Positions 36,319 to 45,143 of a DNA stretch of 64,000 nt are shown piece by piece. Source of the stretch: Pseudofrankia inefficax (lineage in GTDB: Bacteria > Actinomycetota > Actinomycetes > Frankiales > Frankiaceae). The position numbers and the translations under genes were made by a program. The DNA lies in contig NC_014666.1 in the NCBI RefSeq assembly GCF_000166135.1, forward strand, positions 7,378,001 through 7,442,000. Direction: 5' to 3'. The first letter of the stretch is position 1. Every line of letters starts with the position of its first letter. A model generated the notes under the pieces. The model saw only the letters and a program-made list of their open reading frames with translations. It was not told where the DNA came from and did no database searches.

Positions 36319-37176
36319 TCATGGGCGCAGCACCCGCCCTTCTTCAGGAAGTCGGCCAATGCGCTTCATCACGACGTAGGCGAACACTGACACGGCACCG
36401 CCTCCGACGAGCACCGCGACGCCGGTAGGGCTGTCGTAGGCGGACACGTTCTGGCCGCGGGTGGCCAGCAGGAGCAGCACCACCCAGGGCGCGGCGAGGG
36501 CGAGGCGCGCGGCGTTGACGGTCCAGCTCTGCCGGGTCTCCAGCTCGGCCCGGGTGCGGGCGTCCTCGCGCAGGAACGTCGACAGGGTGCGCAGCAGCCG
36601 GCCGAGGTCGGTGCCACCGACCTCCCTGGCCAGCCGCAGCGACTCGATGATCCGGTCGGCCACCGGATCGGCGAGCTCGTCCGCGAGCTTGTCCAGGCAG
36701 GAGCTGAACGAGCCGCTGGCCCGGTACTCCTCGCCGAACCGGGTGAACGCCCCGCGCAGCGGCGCCGGGCCACGCTGGCCGACGGCGGCGAGGCCTTCGG
36801 GCAGCGACATGCCCGCACGCACGGCACTCGCCAGGTTGTCGACGACGTCGGGCCACATCCCGCGCAGGTCCGCCATCCGGGCCCTACGACGGCGGGCGAC
36901 CAGGGTTCGCGGCAGGAACGCGGCGAACACGAAGAACGCGAACCCGAGCGACCACGTCGCCGTGACGGCGAAGATGACGAACCCGACGACGACGCCGATG
37001 GCGACGCTCACCGCGACGAACTGGCCCGGGCCCAGGCCCCGCACCCCCGCCTGCGCGAGCAGCTCGGTGGTGGACCGCCGCCAGCCGGGCTCCGCGGCGC
37101 TCCGTCGCCGCGGCGCCCTCGGCCCGACGATCAGAAACATCCCGAGCCCGAACAGCAGCCCCACGAAGATCCCCAT
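36319..37176 (-). CDS. type II secretion F-family protein, TadB-like
   Basis: 285 residues, second platform protein paired with TadC. N-terminal helix (MGIFVGLLFGLGMFLIVG), two more near 55-90, GspF-like domain (PDVVDNLASAVRAGMSLPEGL; REVGGTDLGRLLRTLSTFLRED) and two C-terminal helices. ATG at 37176, 31 bp after the ATPase gene. Confidence 0.9.
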   Translation of the reverse strand: MGIFVGLLFGLGMFLIVGPRAPRRRSAAEPGWRRSTTELLAQAGVRGLGPGQFVAVSVAIGVVVGFVIFAVTATWSLGFAFFVFAAFLPRTLVARRRRARMADLRGMWPDVVDNLASAVRAGMSLPEGLAAVGQRGPAPLRGAFTRFGEEYRASGSFSSCLDKLADELADPVADRIIESLRLAREVGGTDLGRLLRTLSTFLREDARTRAELETRQSWTVNAARLALAAPWVVLLLLATRGQNVSAYDSPTGVAVLVGGGAVSVFAYVVMKRIGRLPEEGRVLRP

Positions 37177-37207
37177 CAGGCCTCCCCCACGGCCGGGGCG
37201 GCGCGCC

Positions 37208-38587
37208 TCATCGCTCCACCGCGATCTCCGGCCAGCCCCGGTCCGGCGGGGCCAGCAGCGCGGCGAGGTCGTAGCCGGCCCGGGCGAACCGGTCCGGGTG
37301 CGGCGGATAGCCCTCGGCGCGGACCAGCGTGTCGCCGTAGGACCGGAAGATCTGCGCGACCTCGACGACGTCGCCCTCGGCCCGGCCGGGCAGCGCGACG
37401 ATCTCCGTCACCCGTCGGCGGCCGTGCGCGTCCTTGATCAGGTGAACGACGAGGTCCACGCTCGCGGCGACGGTCGGGACGACGAAGTTGTGACTGACGT
37501 TCTCGCCGGCGAGCAGCGGCAGTGTGCACAGCTTGGTGACGGCCTCCCGCGCCGAGTTGGCGTGCAGGCTGCACATCCCCGGCAGGCCCGAGTTCAGCGC
37601 GATCAGCAGGTCCAGGGCCTCCTCCTGGCGGACCTCGCCGACGAGCAGCCGGTCCGGGCGCATCCGCAACGCCTCCTTGATCAGGCGGCGGAGCCGGATC
37701 TCCCCGGTGCCCTCGAGGTTCGCCTGCCTGGTCTGCATGGCGACCCAGTCGGGTGCGCGCAGCCGCAGCTCGAAGACCTCCTCGCAGCTGATCACCCGTT
37801 CGCGGGCGGGGATCGCCGAGCCGAGGCAGTTGAGCATCGTGGTCTTCCCGGCCTGGGTGCCGCCGGCGATGATGATGTTCAGACCGGCGATGACCGACGC
37901 CTCCAGGAAGGCCGCGGCCGATGGCGGGAGCGTTCCCTTGGCCACCAGCTCGTCAAGGCTGGACGCCGAGAGGATGAACTTGCGGATGTTGACGGACCAG
38001 TGCAGGCGGGTCACGTCCGGGATGACGACGTGCAGCCGCGAGCCGTCCGGGAGCATCGCGTCCACGAACGGGGTCGAGAGGTCCACCCGGCGCCCGGAGG
38101 TCTTCAGCATCCGCTCGACCAGGTCCTGCACCTGGTCGCCGGTGAGGATCGTGGTGGTGAGCTCGCTGCGGCCATGACGGGCGATGAACACCCGGCCCGG
38201 CTCGTTGATCCAGATCTCCTCGACGGCCGGGTCGTCGAGGTGGCGCTGCAGCGGCCCGAAGCCGGCGACCGCGTCGTAGACCAGCCGGGCGACCAGCTCA
38301 CGATCGACGATGGGCGGCAGGTCGCTGGTGAGCACGCGCTCCTCGTAGTCGCCGAGCACGTCGTCGACCAGCCGGCGCACCACGACCGGCTCCCGCGCCG
38401 GGTCGAGCGCCCGGCGCCGGACCAGCTCCCGGACCTCGTTCTCCACCAGAGACGCCGCGTCCGGCCAGCCGGCCGGCGCGCCGGCACCCAGGCCGCCTGC
38501 CGGGCCTGGGCCGGCGCCCAGCCCAGCCGGGTAAGGGCCACCCCGTACCGCCGCCACGAGAGTCCGCCGCTCCTCGTCCAGGCGCAC
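37208..38587 (-). CDS. Tad/CpaF-type secretion ATPase
   Basis: 459 residues. Powers pilus assembly. Walker A GGTQAGKT at 242-249, the Asp-box ISCEEVFEL, RPDRLLVGEVRQEEALDLL (Walker B region) and the histidine box SLHANSAREAV, all of CpaF/TadA type. GTG at 38587 with GGGGGTGG just upstream; the open frame extends to 38710 without a better start. First gene of the minus-strand Tad run (ATPase, TadB, TadC, Flp-like, TadE, TadE). The CpaE- and CpaB-like partners are 9 kb away. Confidence 0.94.
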   Translation of the reverse strand: MRLDEERRTLVAAVRGGPYPAGLGAGPGPAGGLGAGAPAGWPDAASLVENEVRELVRRRALDPAREPVVVRRLVDDVLGDYEERVLTSDLPPIVDRELVARLVYDAVAGFGPLQRHLDDPAVEEIWINEPGRVFIARHGRSELTTTILTGDQVQDLVERMLKTSGRRVDLSTPFVDAMLPDGSRLHVVIPDVTRLHWSVNIRKFILSASSLDELVAKGTLPPSAAAFLEASVIAGLNIIIAGGTQAGKTTMLNCLGSAIPARERVISCEEVFELRLRAPDWVAMQTRQANLEGTGEIRLRRLIKEALRMRPDRLLVGEVRQEEALDLLIALNSGLPGMCSLHANSAREAVTKLCTLPLLAGENVSHNFVVPTVAASVDLVVHLIKDAHGRRRVTEIVALPGRAEGDVVEVAQIFRSYGDTLVRAEGYPPHPDRFARAGYDLAALLAPPDRGWPEIAVER

Positions 38588-39282
38588 GCAGCCACCCCCC
38601 GCACGACCGTGGCCGGAACCTGCCAACCCGGTATCGACACGAAGGGTAGAAAGCACGCCACATTCCGGCAACCCCGAAGGAAGGGGATGCACCGAACAAC
38701 GTTCGCACAACCCCTCCGAGGGCTTGGTGGCGGGGTACGGTTATCCGGACACCCAGAGTGATTCGTGCATCGCTCCAGCAGTCAGAACGATGGCCTCCCG
38801 TGGCATAAAGCGGACACGGCGATCAAGCCGCAGGCCGGACCACCCGGAACGACAGGCTCAAACGTCCAGGTCCACCGGCCCGCACGGGGCGATTCCCGGG
38901 CCTTGTGCGCCCTTGCGGCCTGCCGGCACATCCCGCCCCGCAGGTGGGCAAGGCGGCCGGGCCCACGAAAGGGACCGACGGCGCCTTACCGGCGCAGAAA
39001 CACCAGGTGCGGGCCGGCGCGCCCGCGCCACATCCACGCGCCTCACGAGTCCGCCACTCGGTCCGCGCTAATCTGCTGACGCTTCGCAACCTTCCACGTT
39101 CGGTCAGTCACGATCCGGTTCGGCGACGGACCTTCCCCCCACGTCCCCGCCCTGTCCGGGCCGCCGTGGCGTGCCTCCCGGGGGTCTCGAGTGTCTTCCC
39201 ATGTCCATCCGCTGTCGGCTGCCGACCGCGTGCCGGCGAGCCTGGTCTCGACGGCTGTCCACGGCGTCCTGGCGGTCTCCGC
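38588..39282. other. intergenic region between divergent Tad ATPase and PAS genes
   Basis: About 695 bp. No credible gene. ACGGCGATCAAGCC near 38816-38829, followed by GCAGGCCGG, matches the outer flank of palindromic copy D but has no second arm. Promoters for both divergent transcripts are expected here; I cannot place them. Confidence 0.4.
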
Positions 39283-41262
39283 GTGAACGGCGCGTCGGAC
39301 GGCCATCCCGGCGACGAGGGCGGCGACCTCGCCCGCGGCACCGAGCCGGCCCGCGAGGCGAGTCTCGGCGAGGCGGTTCTCGGCGCGACGTCGGCCGCCG
39401 ACGAGGCCGACAGGGCCGAAGAAGCCGACGGTCCAGGCTGGGCCGCCGGCGACCGGCCGGCCGAGGTCGCCGAGTCGGCCGTCGCCGACGCCGCGGCGGC
39501 GGCTGGCTGGGAGATCTTTCGCCGAGTGGCGATGAGCTGCCCGGTGCCGGTCTTCGCGACGGACGCCGTCGGCCGGCATGTCTTCGTCAATCCGCGCTGG
39601 AGTGAGCTGACCGGCGTCGATCCGGACGAGGCGCTCGGCTGGGGCTGGGAACGAGCGATCCACCCACACGACCTGCTGACCGTCACCAACCAGTGGGGAC
39701 GGGCCCGGGCCGGTGGCGACGGGGTGTGGGTCCGGCTGCGGCTGCTGCGGCCCGACGGGCTGCACCGCGCCGCCATCCTGCAGGCCGTGGCGACCGCCGC
39801 GGGTGCCGGGGGTGCCCGGTTCATCGGGACCCTGACGCCGCTGCCGCCCGTGCCGGCCTGGCCGCCGCTGGGCCCGTCGGTCCGCGCGAGCCGGCTCGGG
39901 GTCGAGCCTGGCGGCCCTGGCGTCCCGACGTGGGGGGCCGAGTGGACGGACCTGCCGACCCGAGCCGGGGGCCCAGAGCGGTCCGCCCTCCAGCACCAGT
40001 CGAGGGAGCCGGCCGACGAGCAGGGGCCGACTGTCCCCGTGGCGTTGCCGCGGCCGCGCACCGGCCAGGAGCCGTCGCTGCCGCCGGCCGACCGCCTCGG
40101 CGGGGCCGACCGCGACGACACGCACGGCTGGGGCGCGGGGCCGGCCTGGGACGCCGTACGCGCCTGGCCCGGCCCGCGCGGCCGGAATCACGCCGACTCC
40201 ACCGACCCGCGCCACGGCGACGAACGAGACGACGGCGGCCCGGACTGGTGGGACGGCGCCACCGCCCCCGACGGGCCGCCGGACCGACACCGATCCGGCG
40301 GGGTTCCCGGCGACGACGAACCGGACGCCGATGACCCGCACGACCTGGGTGACCTAGGTGACCTGGGCCCGGCGGACTTCCCACTCGGGCTGGGCGAACG
40401 CGACCGGCCCCGTGAACGGCCAAGACGCGACCACCTCACCTGGGATGGTGACCGCCGACGGGCGACCGCGCCCGACGGCGGCGACAGCTGGCCCGGCAGG
40501 GCCGACCCGCAGTCACCGCCGACGCTGGGCGGCGAATGGCGCTCGGCGATCGCGCTGCACGGCCGCGCCGTCGACGGCCACCGCGCGGACGGTCAGGACC
40601 CGCGCCGGGGGCCCCTCGGCGGTAGTCACGAAAGCCGGCATGCGGACCACGCCAGGTGGGCCCACGGCGGAGGCCAGGGCGCAGGCCGCGGCCACGGCGC
40701 GGGCGGCACCGGCGGCGGGAGGGGCACCGGTGGCGAGGGGCAGGCGGGCGGCCACGGTTCCGGCGACGGCGGCCACGGCCGGTTCGACCGGATGCCGCCC
40801 GCCGAGTGCGGCTGCCTCTACGGCGAGCTGGCCCGCGCCGAGGCCGCGTGTCGTGACCGGGAGCGCTGGCTGACCAGCCTGCTTGCCGAGCTGCCCGCCG
40901 CGGTACTGCTCGCCGACGCGCACAGCCAGGTGGTGGGCGTCAACCAGGCGTACTGCGACCTGTTCGACCTGGCCGAGGCCCCGGTCGACCTGGTCGGCAC
41001 CGACTGCCGGCTGTTGCTGCGGCCGCGGGCCGGGCTGGTGGACGACCCGGCCGGCTTCGCCGACCGCCTCGACACCCTGTTGCGCCGCCGCAGGACGCTG
41101 CGCCGGGAGGCCGTGATGTTCGCCGACGGCCGCGTCTTCGAGCGCAGCCATCTGCCGCTGGTCAGCCCTGACGGCTACCGCGGCCACCTCTGGCTCTACA
41201 TCGACGTCACCGACCGGCGGATCCTCGACGCCGAGATCGAAGGCCTGATCTCGGAGCTCTGA
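39283..41262 (+). CDS. two-PAS-domain protein with long disordered linker
   Basis: About 659 residues from GTG 39283. PAS 1 at about 75-185 (PVPVFATDAVGRHVFVNPRW, TGVDPDEALGWGWERAIHPHD); a ~340-residue linker rich in Gly, Asp, Pro, Arg and His with no hydrophobic core (for example HGGGQGAGRGHGAGGTGGG); PAS 2 at about 525-650 (AAVLLADAHSQVVGVNQAYC, ending WLYIDVTDRR). There is no kinase, GGDEF, phosphatase or HTH output domain, so it would signal only by partner binding. The start is uncertain (GGCGG is the only nearby purine run), and the frame is open further upstream. Confidence 0.8.
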   Translation: MNGASDGHPGDEGGDLARGTEPAREASLGEAVLGATSAADEADRAEEADGPGWAAGDRPAEVAESAVADAAAAAGWEIFRRVAMSCPVPVFATDAVGRHVFVNPRWSELTGVDPDEALGWGWERAIHPHDLLTVTNQWGRARAGGDGVWVRLRLLRPDGLHRAAILQAVATAAGAGGARFIGTLTPLPPVPAWPPLGPSVRASRLGVEPGGPGVPTWGAEWTDLPTRAGGPERSALQHQSREPADEQGPTVPVALPRPRTGQEPSLPPADRLGGADRDDTHGWGAGPAWDAVRAWPGPRGRNHADSTDPRHGDERDDGGPDWWDGATAPDGPPDRHRSGGVPGDDEPDADDPHDLGDLGDLGPADFPLGLGERDRPRERPRRDHLTWDGDRRRATAPDGGDSWPGRADPQSPPTLGGEWRSAIALHGRAVDGHRADGQDPRRGPLGGSHESRHADHARWAHGGGQGAGRGHGAGGTGGGRGTGGEGQAGGHGSGDGGHGRFDRMPPAECGCLYGELARAEAACRDRERWLTSLLAELPAAVLLADAHSQVVGVNQAYCDLFDLAEAPVDLVGTDCRLLLRPRAGLVDDPAGFADRLDTLLRRRRTLRREAVMFADGRVFERSHLPLVSPDGYRGHLWLYIDVTDRRILDAEIEGLISEL

Positions 41263-41300
41263 CCCCGGCACGCAGCCTGTATCGCGAGCCCCCACCCGCC

Positions 41301-41371
41301 ATCGCTGTTTGAGCCCCGGGGTGGTCGTGGAAACGTCTCCACCACGACCATCCCAGGGCCGAAACGGCGAG
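41301..41371. repeat. dispersed palindromic element, copy F
   Basis: Outer arms ATCGCTGTTTGAGCCCC and GGGCCGAAACGGCGA with an inner perfect stem TGGTCGTGG / CCACGACCA. The whole unit folds as a nested hairpin. Sits between two convergent genes (PAS protein and coiled-coil protein), so it may also act as terminator. Together with copy G it forms a subtype with a GGTCGTG inner stem. Confidence 0.8.
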
Positions 41372-41471
41372 CAACGTCCGGCGGGCAGCGGTTCGGGGGA
41401 CGCCGATCTTGAGGGATTTCGGAGTCAGGTCGACCTTCGTCTGGTTGACCGACGATCCACGGGGCGTGGCG

Positions 41472-43130
41472 TCAGTAGCTCAGGTCTTCAAGACCGCGGG
41501 ACTGGAGCTCGCGGGCCTGGCCGACCCAGTCGTCGGAGAGGATGCGGCTGCCGAACCCGTCAAGCCTGGCCGAGAGCCGGTCGACGTCGGTGTCTCCCAT
41601 CGCCGCCAACTGGCTGAACGAGGTGATGCCGAGTGTGCGCAGCCGCGCCTCGATCACCGGGCCGATGCCGACAATCTCCTTGAGGTTGTCGGTCGAGGGC
41701 ACCGGCTCGGCGGGCCCACCCCAGGACGGCGGCACCGGCTCGTCAACGTCGTCGGCGACAGGCTCAGCCACGACGGCCTCAGGCACGACGACCTCGGGCT
41801 CGGCCGCCTCCGGCTCGAAAACGACGGCCTCAGGCACAGGCTCGGGCTCGACGTCGTCAGACACGACGACCTGAGAGACGACCGGCTCGGACACGACGGG
41901 CTCGGGCACGACGGGCTCGGGGCCAAGCTCGTCGGGCTTGGACGCGCCGGCCTCGGCAGGCACCGGCTCGGGCACGAGCACCGGCTCGGCGGCAGGCGTA
42001 GGCGCGAGCACCTCCCGGTCAGGCCCGGGAACCGTGCGGGCGTCGGCGTCCAGGATCTCCTGGACGACCGCGTCCAGCGCCGCGGTGTCGACGGCGGGCG
42101 GCTCGGTCCCGTTCGGGCCACCGTCGGCCGGGCCCGCGGCACTGCCGGCCGGCACCAGGGCGGCCAGGGCGGTGCGCTGCCGGGCGGGCACCGTGCGCGC
42201 CGCGCCCGTCGAGCGGCCCGGGACCCGGGTGCCACCGAGGGCCACCACCCGACCGGTGGTCGGGGCGAACAGATCAGCGCCATCCACCAGGTCGGTACGG
42301 TCCGCGACATCGACGCTGTCCACCGCGGCGACCTCGGCGACGTCGGTCCGGCCGGCAGCCCCGTCGACCGTCCTGGCCACGGGCTCGTCGGCCGGAGCGG
42401 AACCCGCTGGGGCATCGACGGACGCGGCGTCGAGGTCACCGTGCGCACGGCTCGCGGCCCACGCCTCGGCGATCGACTCGGCCTCGGCGATCCGGACCAG
42501 CAGGCCGGCACGCTCGGCGGCCCATTCCGCCTGCCGGCGATCCAGCCGCTCCGTGACGGCCGCGGCCTGGTGCGCGGCTTCCTCCACCTCGGTGCGCACG
42601 ATCGCCAGCCGAGCCGAGAACCGGGCGGCCCGCGCCTCCGCCTCGGCCAGCGCGGTCTGCAGCCGGCGGGTCTCCCGGCTCTGCTCGTCGGCGGCCTCGC
42701 CGCGCAGCTCGGCCTCGATCTGGGCCATCCGCGCCTGCGCCGCGTCGACCTGCTCGACCGCCGTCGCGACCTGGCGCTCGGCCGCGCTCACTCGGCTCTC
42801 CGACTCCCCGACCTGCTGCTCGGCCGCGGCGAGCCGGGTCACCAGCTCCGCGTTCTCCACCGCGCTGCGCTCCTCCTGCCGGCGCAGCCAGTCCGTCAGC
42901 GCGGCAAGGCGGTCCTCATCCAGTTCCGCGAGCCCGCTCCGGGCCCGCCCGTCCGCCCGATCACCGTCGGAGGCAGCCGCGGCCGGGCCAGGTCGGTCCT
43001 CGGCGCCCGCCGTGGCGGACGACGCGCGCTGCCGGCGCAGCGGGCGGATCAGGAAGATCCAGGCGAGTGCGGCGCCCAGCACGAGCGCGATCAGCACGAA
43101 CACCAGGACCTGCCCGAAGAGGTACAGCAC
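41472..43130 (-). CDS. membrane-anchored coiled-coil protein with C-terminal helix-hairpin-helix
   Basis: 552 residues. N-terminal transmembrane helix (about 5-27), then a long Ala/Glu/Arg/Gln heptad region (about 70-230) that should form a coiled coil, a Pro/Glu/Val-rich stretch of repeated EPVV units, and at the C-terminus NLKEIVGIGPVIEARLRTLG, a helix-hairpin-helix as in DUF4332-like or nucleic-acid-binding modules. GTG at 43130 is 10 nt after GGGAGGGAGG. Topology suggests a cytoplasmic body tethered to the membrane. Function unknown. Confidence 0.78.
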   Translation of the reverse strand: MLYLFGQVLVFVLIALVLGAALAWIFLIRPLRRQRASSATAGAEDRPGPAAAASDGDRADGRARSGLAELDEDRLAALTDWLRRQEERSAVENAELVTRLAAAEQQVGESESRVSAAERQVATAVEQVDAAQARMAQIEAELRGEAADEQSRETRRLQTALAEAEARAARFSARLAIVRTEVEEAAHQAAAVTERLDRRQAEWAAERAGLLVRIAEAESIAEAWAASRAHGDLDAASVDAPAGSAPADEPVARTVDGAAGRTDVAEVAAVDSVDVADRTDLVDGADLFAPTTGRVVALGGTRVPGRSTGAARTVPARQRTALAALVPAGSAAGPADGGPNGTEPPAVDTAALDAVVQEILDADARTVPGPDREVLAPTPAAEPVLVPEPVPAEAGASKPDELGPEPVVPEPVVSEPVVSQVVVSDDVEPEPVPEAVVFEPEAAEPEVVVPEAVVAEPVADDVDEPVPPSWGGPAEPVPSTDNLKEIVGIGPVIEARLRTLGITSFSQLAAMGDTDVDRLSARLDGFGSRILSDDWVGQARELQSRGLEDLSY

Positions 43131-43572
43131 GGGAAACCAGCCTCCCTCCCGCGCCGGGCTCCGGGCGTGGGCGGTCGAACGCGGACAGCAGTCAGATCGA
43201 GCACAAGACGGTCGAGCGGCGGGAACGGCAGCACACCGCCGGGCGCCACGGTTGGAGTGCCGTAGCGACCTGCTGGTGATTGGAGGTTGGCGACGCGCGT
43301 CAGCCGCGACCACGCGGGTCCTCGTTGTCCGGCTAGATGCCCATCTGACACGGGACAATAGCGCGCCGCACCAGACACAGCGGACAGCGACTCGCCGAAC
43401 GACACACACCGGACACCGCTGTCCCGCACCGGCCGTCAGCGGCGCACCGGGCGGGTCGGCGCGCCCCTGTCCGGGCAGGTCACAGGCACCTTCGGGCGCG
43501 ACCGAACTCCGCCCCGGGATCAAGGCCAATAAAGCCAAAACTACGAATCACTCAGGGCGCGAGGCACCCGGG
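43131..43572. other. intergenic region upstream of the coiled-coil gene
   Basis: 442 bp. GGACAGCG (43382-43389) and CGCTGTCC (43417-43424) form an 8-bp inverted repeat; GCCAAAACTACGAATCA at about 43534-43550 resembles a decayed single arm of the dispersed palindrome. Nothing else seen. Confidence 0.4.
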
Positions 43573-44055
43573 TCAGACGAGGTCGGGCAGTTCCTGGGTC
43601 GCGAACCAGAGCAGCTCGTAGCCCTCGGCGCCGTCGACAACGAACGACGCGTCCTCGCCACCGAGGTCCGACTCGATCACCGCGTCCGCGGCGGCCGCCA
43701 CCGCGGCCTCGGCGGCGGTGTCGTCGACGTGGATCGCCTGCACCGCCGTCAGCGGCACCGGGACTGTCACCTCGACCACGCCACGGTCCAGGTCGTCGCG
43801 GACCCGGATGGCCGCGTCGTCGACGTCGGCGGCGAAGACCACCCGGCGCCTGGGCGCGGTGGCGTCGGCGTCCAGCAGCCGGAGACAGGCCCGCGCGGCG
43901 GCGAGCAGCGCGGCGTACTCCATCTCCTCGGTGTCCGACTGGGCGTACCACTCCCGGACCGCCGGGGTCACCCCGAACGCGAGTCCGGCGGGTACCGAGC
44001 GGTCGGCGAGCACCGTCCGCGCGGCCGTCAACGTTGACGGAAGGTAGACGCGCAC
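43573..44055 (-). CDS. DUF6912 family protein
   Basis: 160 residues. Conserved actinobacterial protein of unknown function: begins MRVYLPSTL, contains FGVTPAVREWYAQSDTEEME and ends DGAEGYELLWFATQELPDLV, all recognisable family blocks. GTG at 44055; the ribosome site is weak (AGGGGCAC 13 nt upstream). Cytosolic, no membrane segment. It is often found near housekeeping genes, and its proximity to bldD here is not informative by itself. Confidence 0.85.
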   Translation of the reverse strand: MRVYLPSTLTAARTVLADRSVPAGLAFGVTPAVREWYAQSDTEEMEYAALLAAARACLRLLDADATAPRRRVVFAADVDDAAIRVRDDLDRGVVEVTVPVPLTAVQAIHVDDTAAEAAVAAAADAVIESDLGGEDASFVVDGAEGYELLWFATQELPDLV

Positions 44056-44468
44056 GTAGCCAGTGTGCCCCTGACACCGGCCGTCGCCGCGCGGCACCCC
44101 CTCGATTGATAGCTCACTGTGACGGACTTGGTTACGCGGAGCGATTCGCGGGCATCGACACCACCAGTGACGGCGGCAGGTCTGGTCGCCAGCCCGATCG
44201 CACATCGCGGAGGGGGGTCAGCGCGATGACAGTACGTAGCGAACGACGCCTCTCCTTGGACGGCAGGCCCGGCGTCGGGCGAACCTTCGGTGTCGGGCGC
44301 ACGTCACCACACATAGTTCGGTAAACGGACTCTTTCTACGGTGTTAATCCGTTGTCACGGGTGGCGGTCCAAAGCTGGGTCGCCAGGCCGTCACGGCGGG
44401 GCGCCACCGCGGGCCCGGACGTCGAGACCTGTCGTTCGGGAGCTCGTTCGAGGCTGGGGGTGAGTCGG
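44056..44468. promoter_or_regulatory. bldD upstream region
   Basis: 413 bp between divergent genes. AT-richer segment at about 44312-44358 (CATAGTTCGGTAAACGG, TTTCTACGGTGTTAATCCG) is the best promoter candidate. BldD proteins usually repress their own genes, so an operator is expected here, but I cannot pick a site confidently. No gene seen. Confidence 0.4.
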
Positions 44469-44972
44469 GTGAGCCGGGAGTACGCGAAGGCCGTGGGGTC
44501 TCGCCTACGGGCGATCCGGATTCAGCAAGGACTTTCGCTGCAGGGTGTCGAGCAGAAGTCCCGCGGTCGGTGGAAGACCGCCGCGGTTGGCTCGTACGAG
44601 CGCGGCGACCGCATGATCAGTGTTCATCAGCTCTCCGAGCTGGCCGGCTTCTACGGTGTCCCCGTCTCGGCACTGCTGCCGAACGAGGACCAGATGCCGC
44701 CGCGTGAGCGCCGCCCGCGCACGGTGTTGAACCTTGAGAAGCTCGCCCAGGCTCCGCCCGACACCTCGGCGCTGGTTCGCCGGTGGGTGGCGCAGATCCA
44801 GCGGCAGCGCGACGACTACGCCGGCCATGTGCTCTCGATCCGAGACGGTGACCTGCGGGCGCTCGCCCTGCTCCACGACACGACACCTCAGGAGTTCGCC
44901 GACCGGCTGCGGGCCTGGGGCGTGCTGGAGACCAGCCTGCCGGAGCCGGAGGAGCCCGAGGACCTCGACTAG
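44469..44972 (+). CDS. bldD: developmental transcriptional regulator BldD
   Basis: 167 residues. N-terminal XRE-type helix-turn-helix (about 8-70; SYERGDRMISVHQLSELAGF) and the C-terminal domain that binds cyclic di-GMP. The bipartite signature is present: R114-x-D116 (QRDDY) and R125-x-x-D128 (IRDGD), at the same numbering as Streptomyces BldD, so tetrameric c-di-GMP sensing is expected. BldD with c-di-GMP holds sporulation genes silent during vegetative growth. GTG at 44469 follows GGGGGTGAG. Confidence 0.96.
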   Translation: MSREYAKAVGSRLRAIRIQQGLSLQGVEQKSRGRWKTAAVGSYERGDRMISVHQLSELAGFYGVPVSALLPNEDQMPPRERRPRTVLNLEKLAQAPPDTSALVRRWVAQIQRQRDDYAGHVLSIRDGDLRALALLHDTTPQEFADRLRAWGVLETSLPEPEEPEDLD

Positions 44973-45002
44973 CTCCGCCCAGGCGACGCGGAACCCAGGC
45001 CG

Positions 45003-45041
45003 CCGGGTGCGCTCGACGCCAGTCGCGTCGAGCGCACCCGG
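45003..45041 (+). terminator. strong terminator after bldD
   Basis: Perfect 17-bp inverted repeat (CCGGGTGCGCTCGACGC / GCGTCGAGCGCACCCGG) with a 5-nt loop, 30 bp downstream of the stop codon. Confidence 0.88.
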
Positions 45042-45143
45042 CCGCCGACGGCTCGACGGCGGTCAGTGCGGACCGTGACCGGACCCGCGTGGCCACCGCG
45101 CCCAGGAAGGCGCGGCCGGCCGCGCTGGGAGGTGGTGGCGACG

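Noticed and set aside
36461-38761. Plus-strand frame of about 766 codons
   Set aside because: Lies opposite TadB and the Tad ATPase and has no domain-like sequence.
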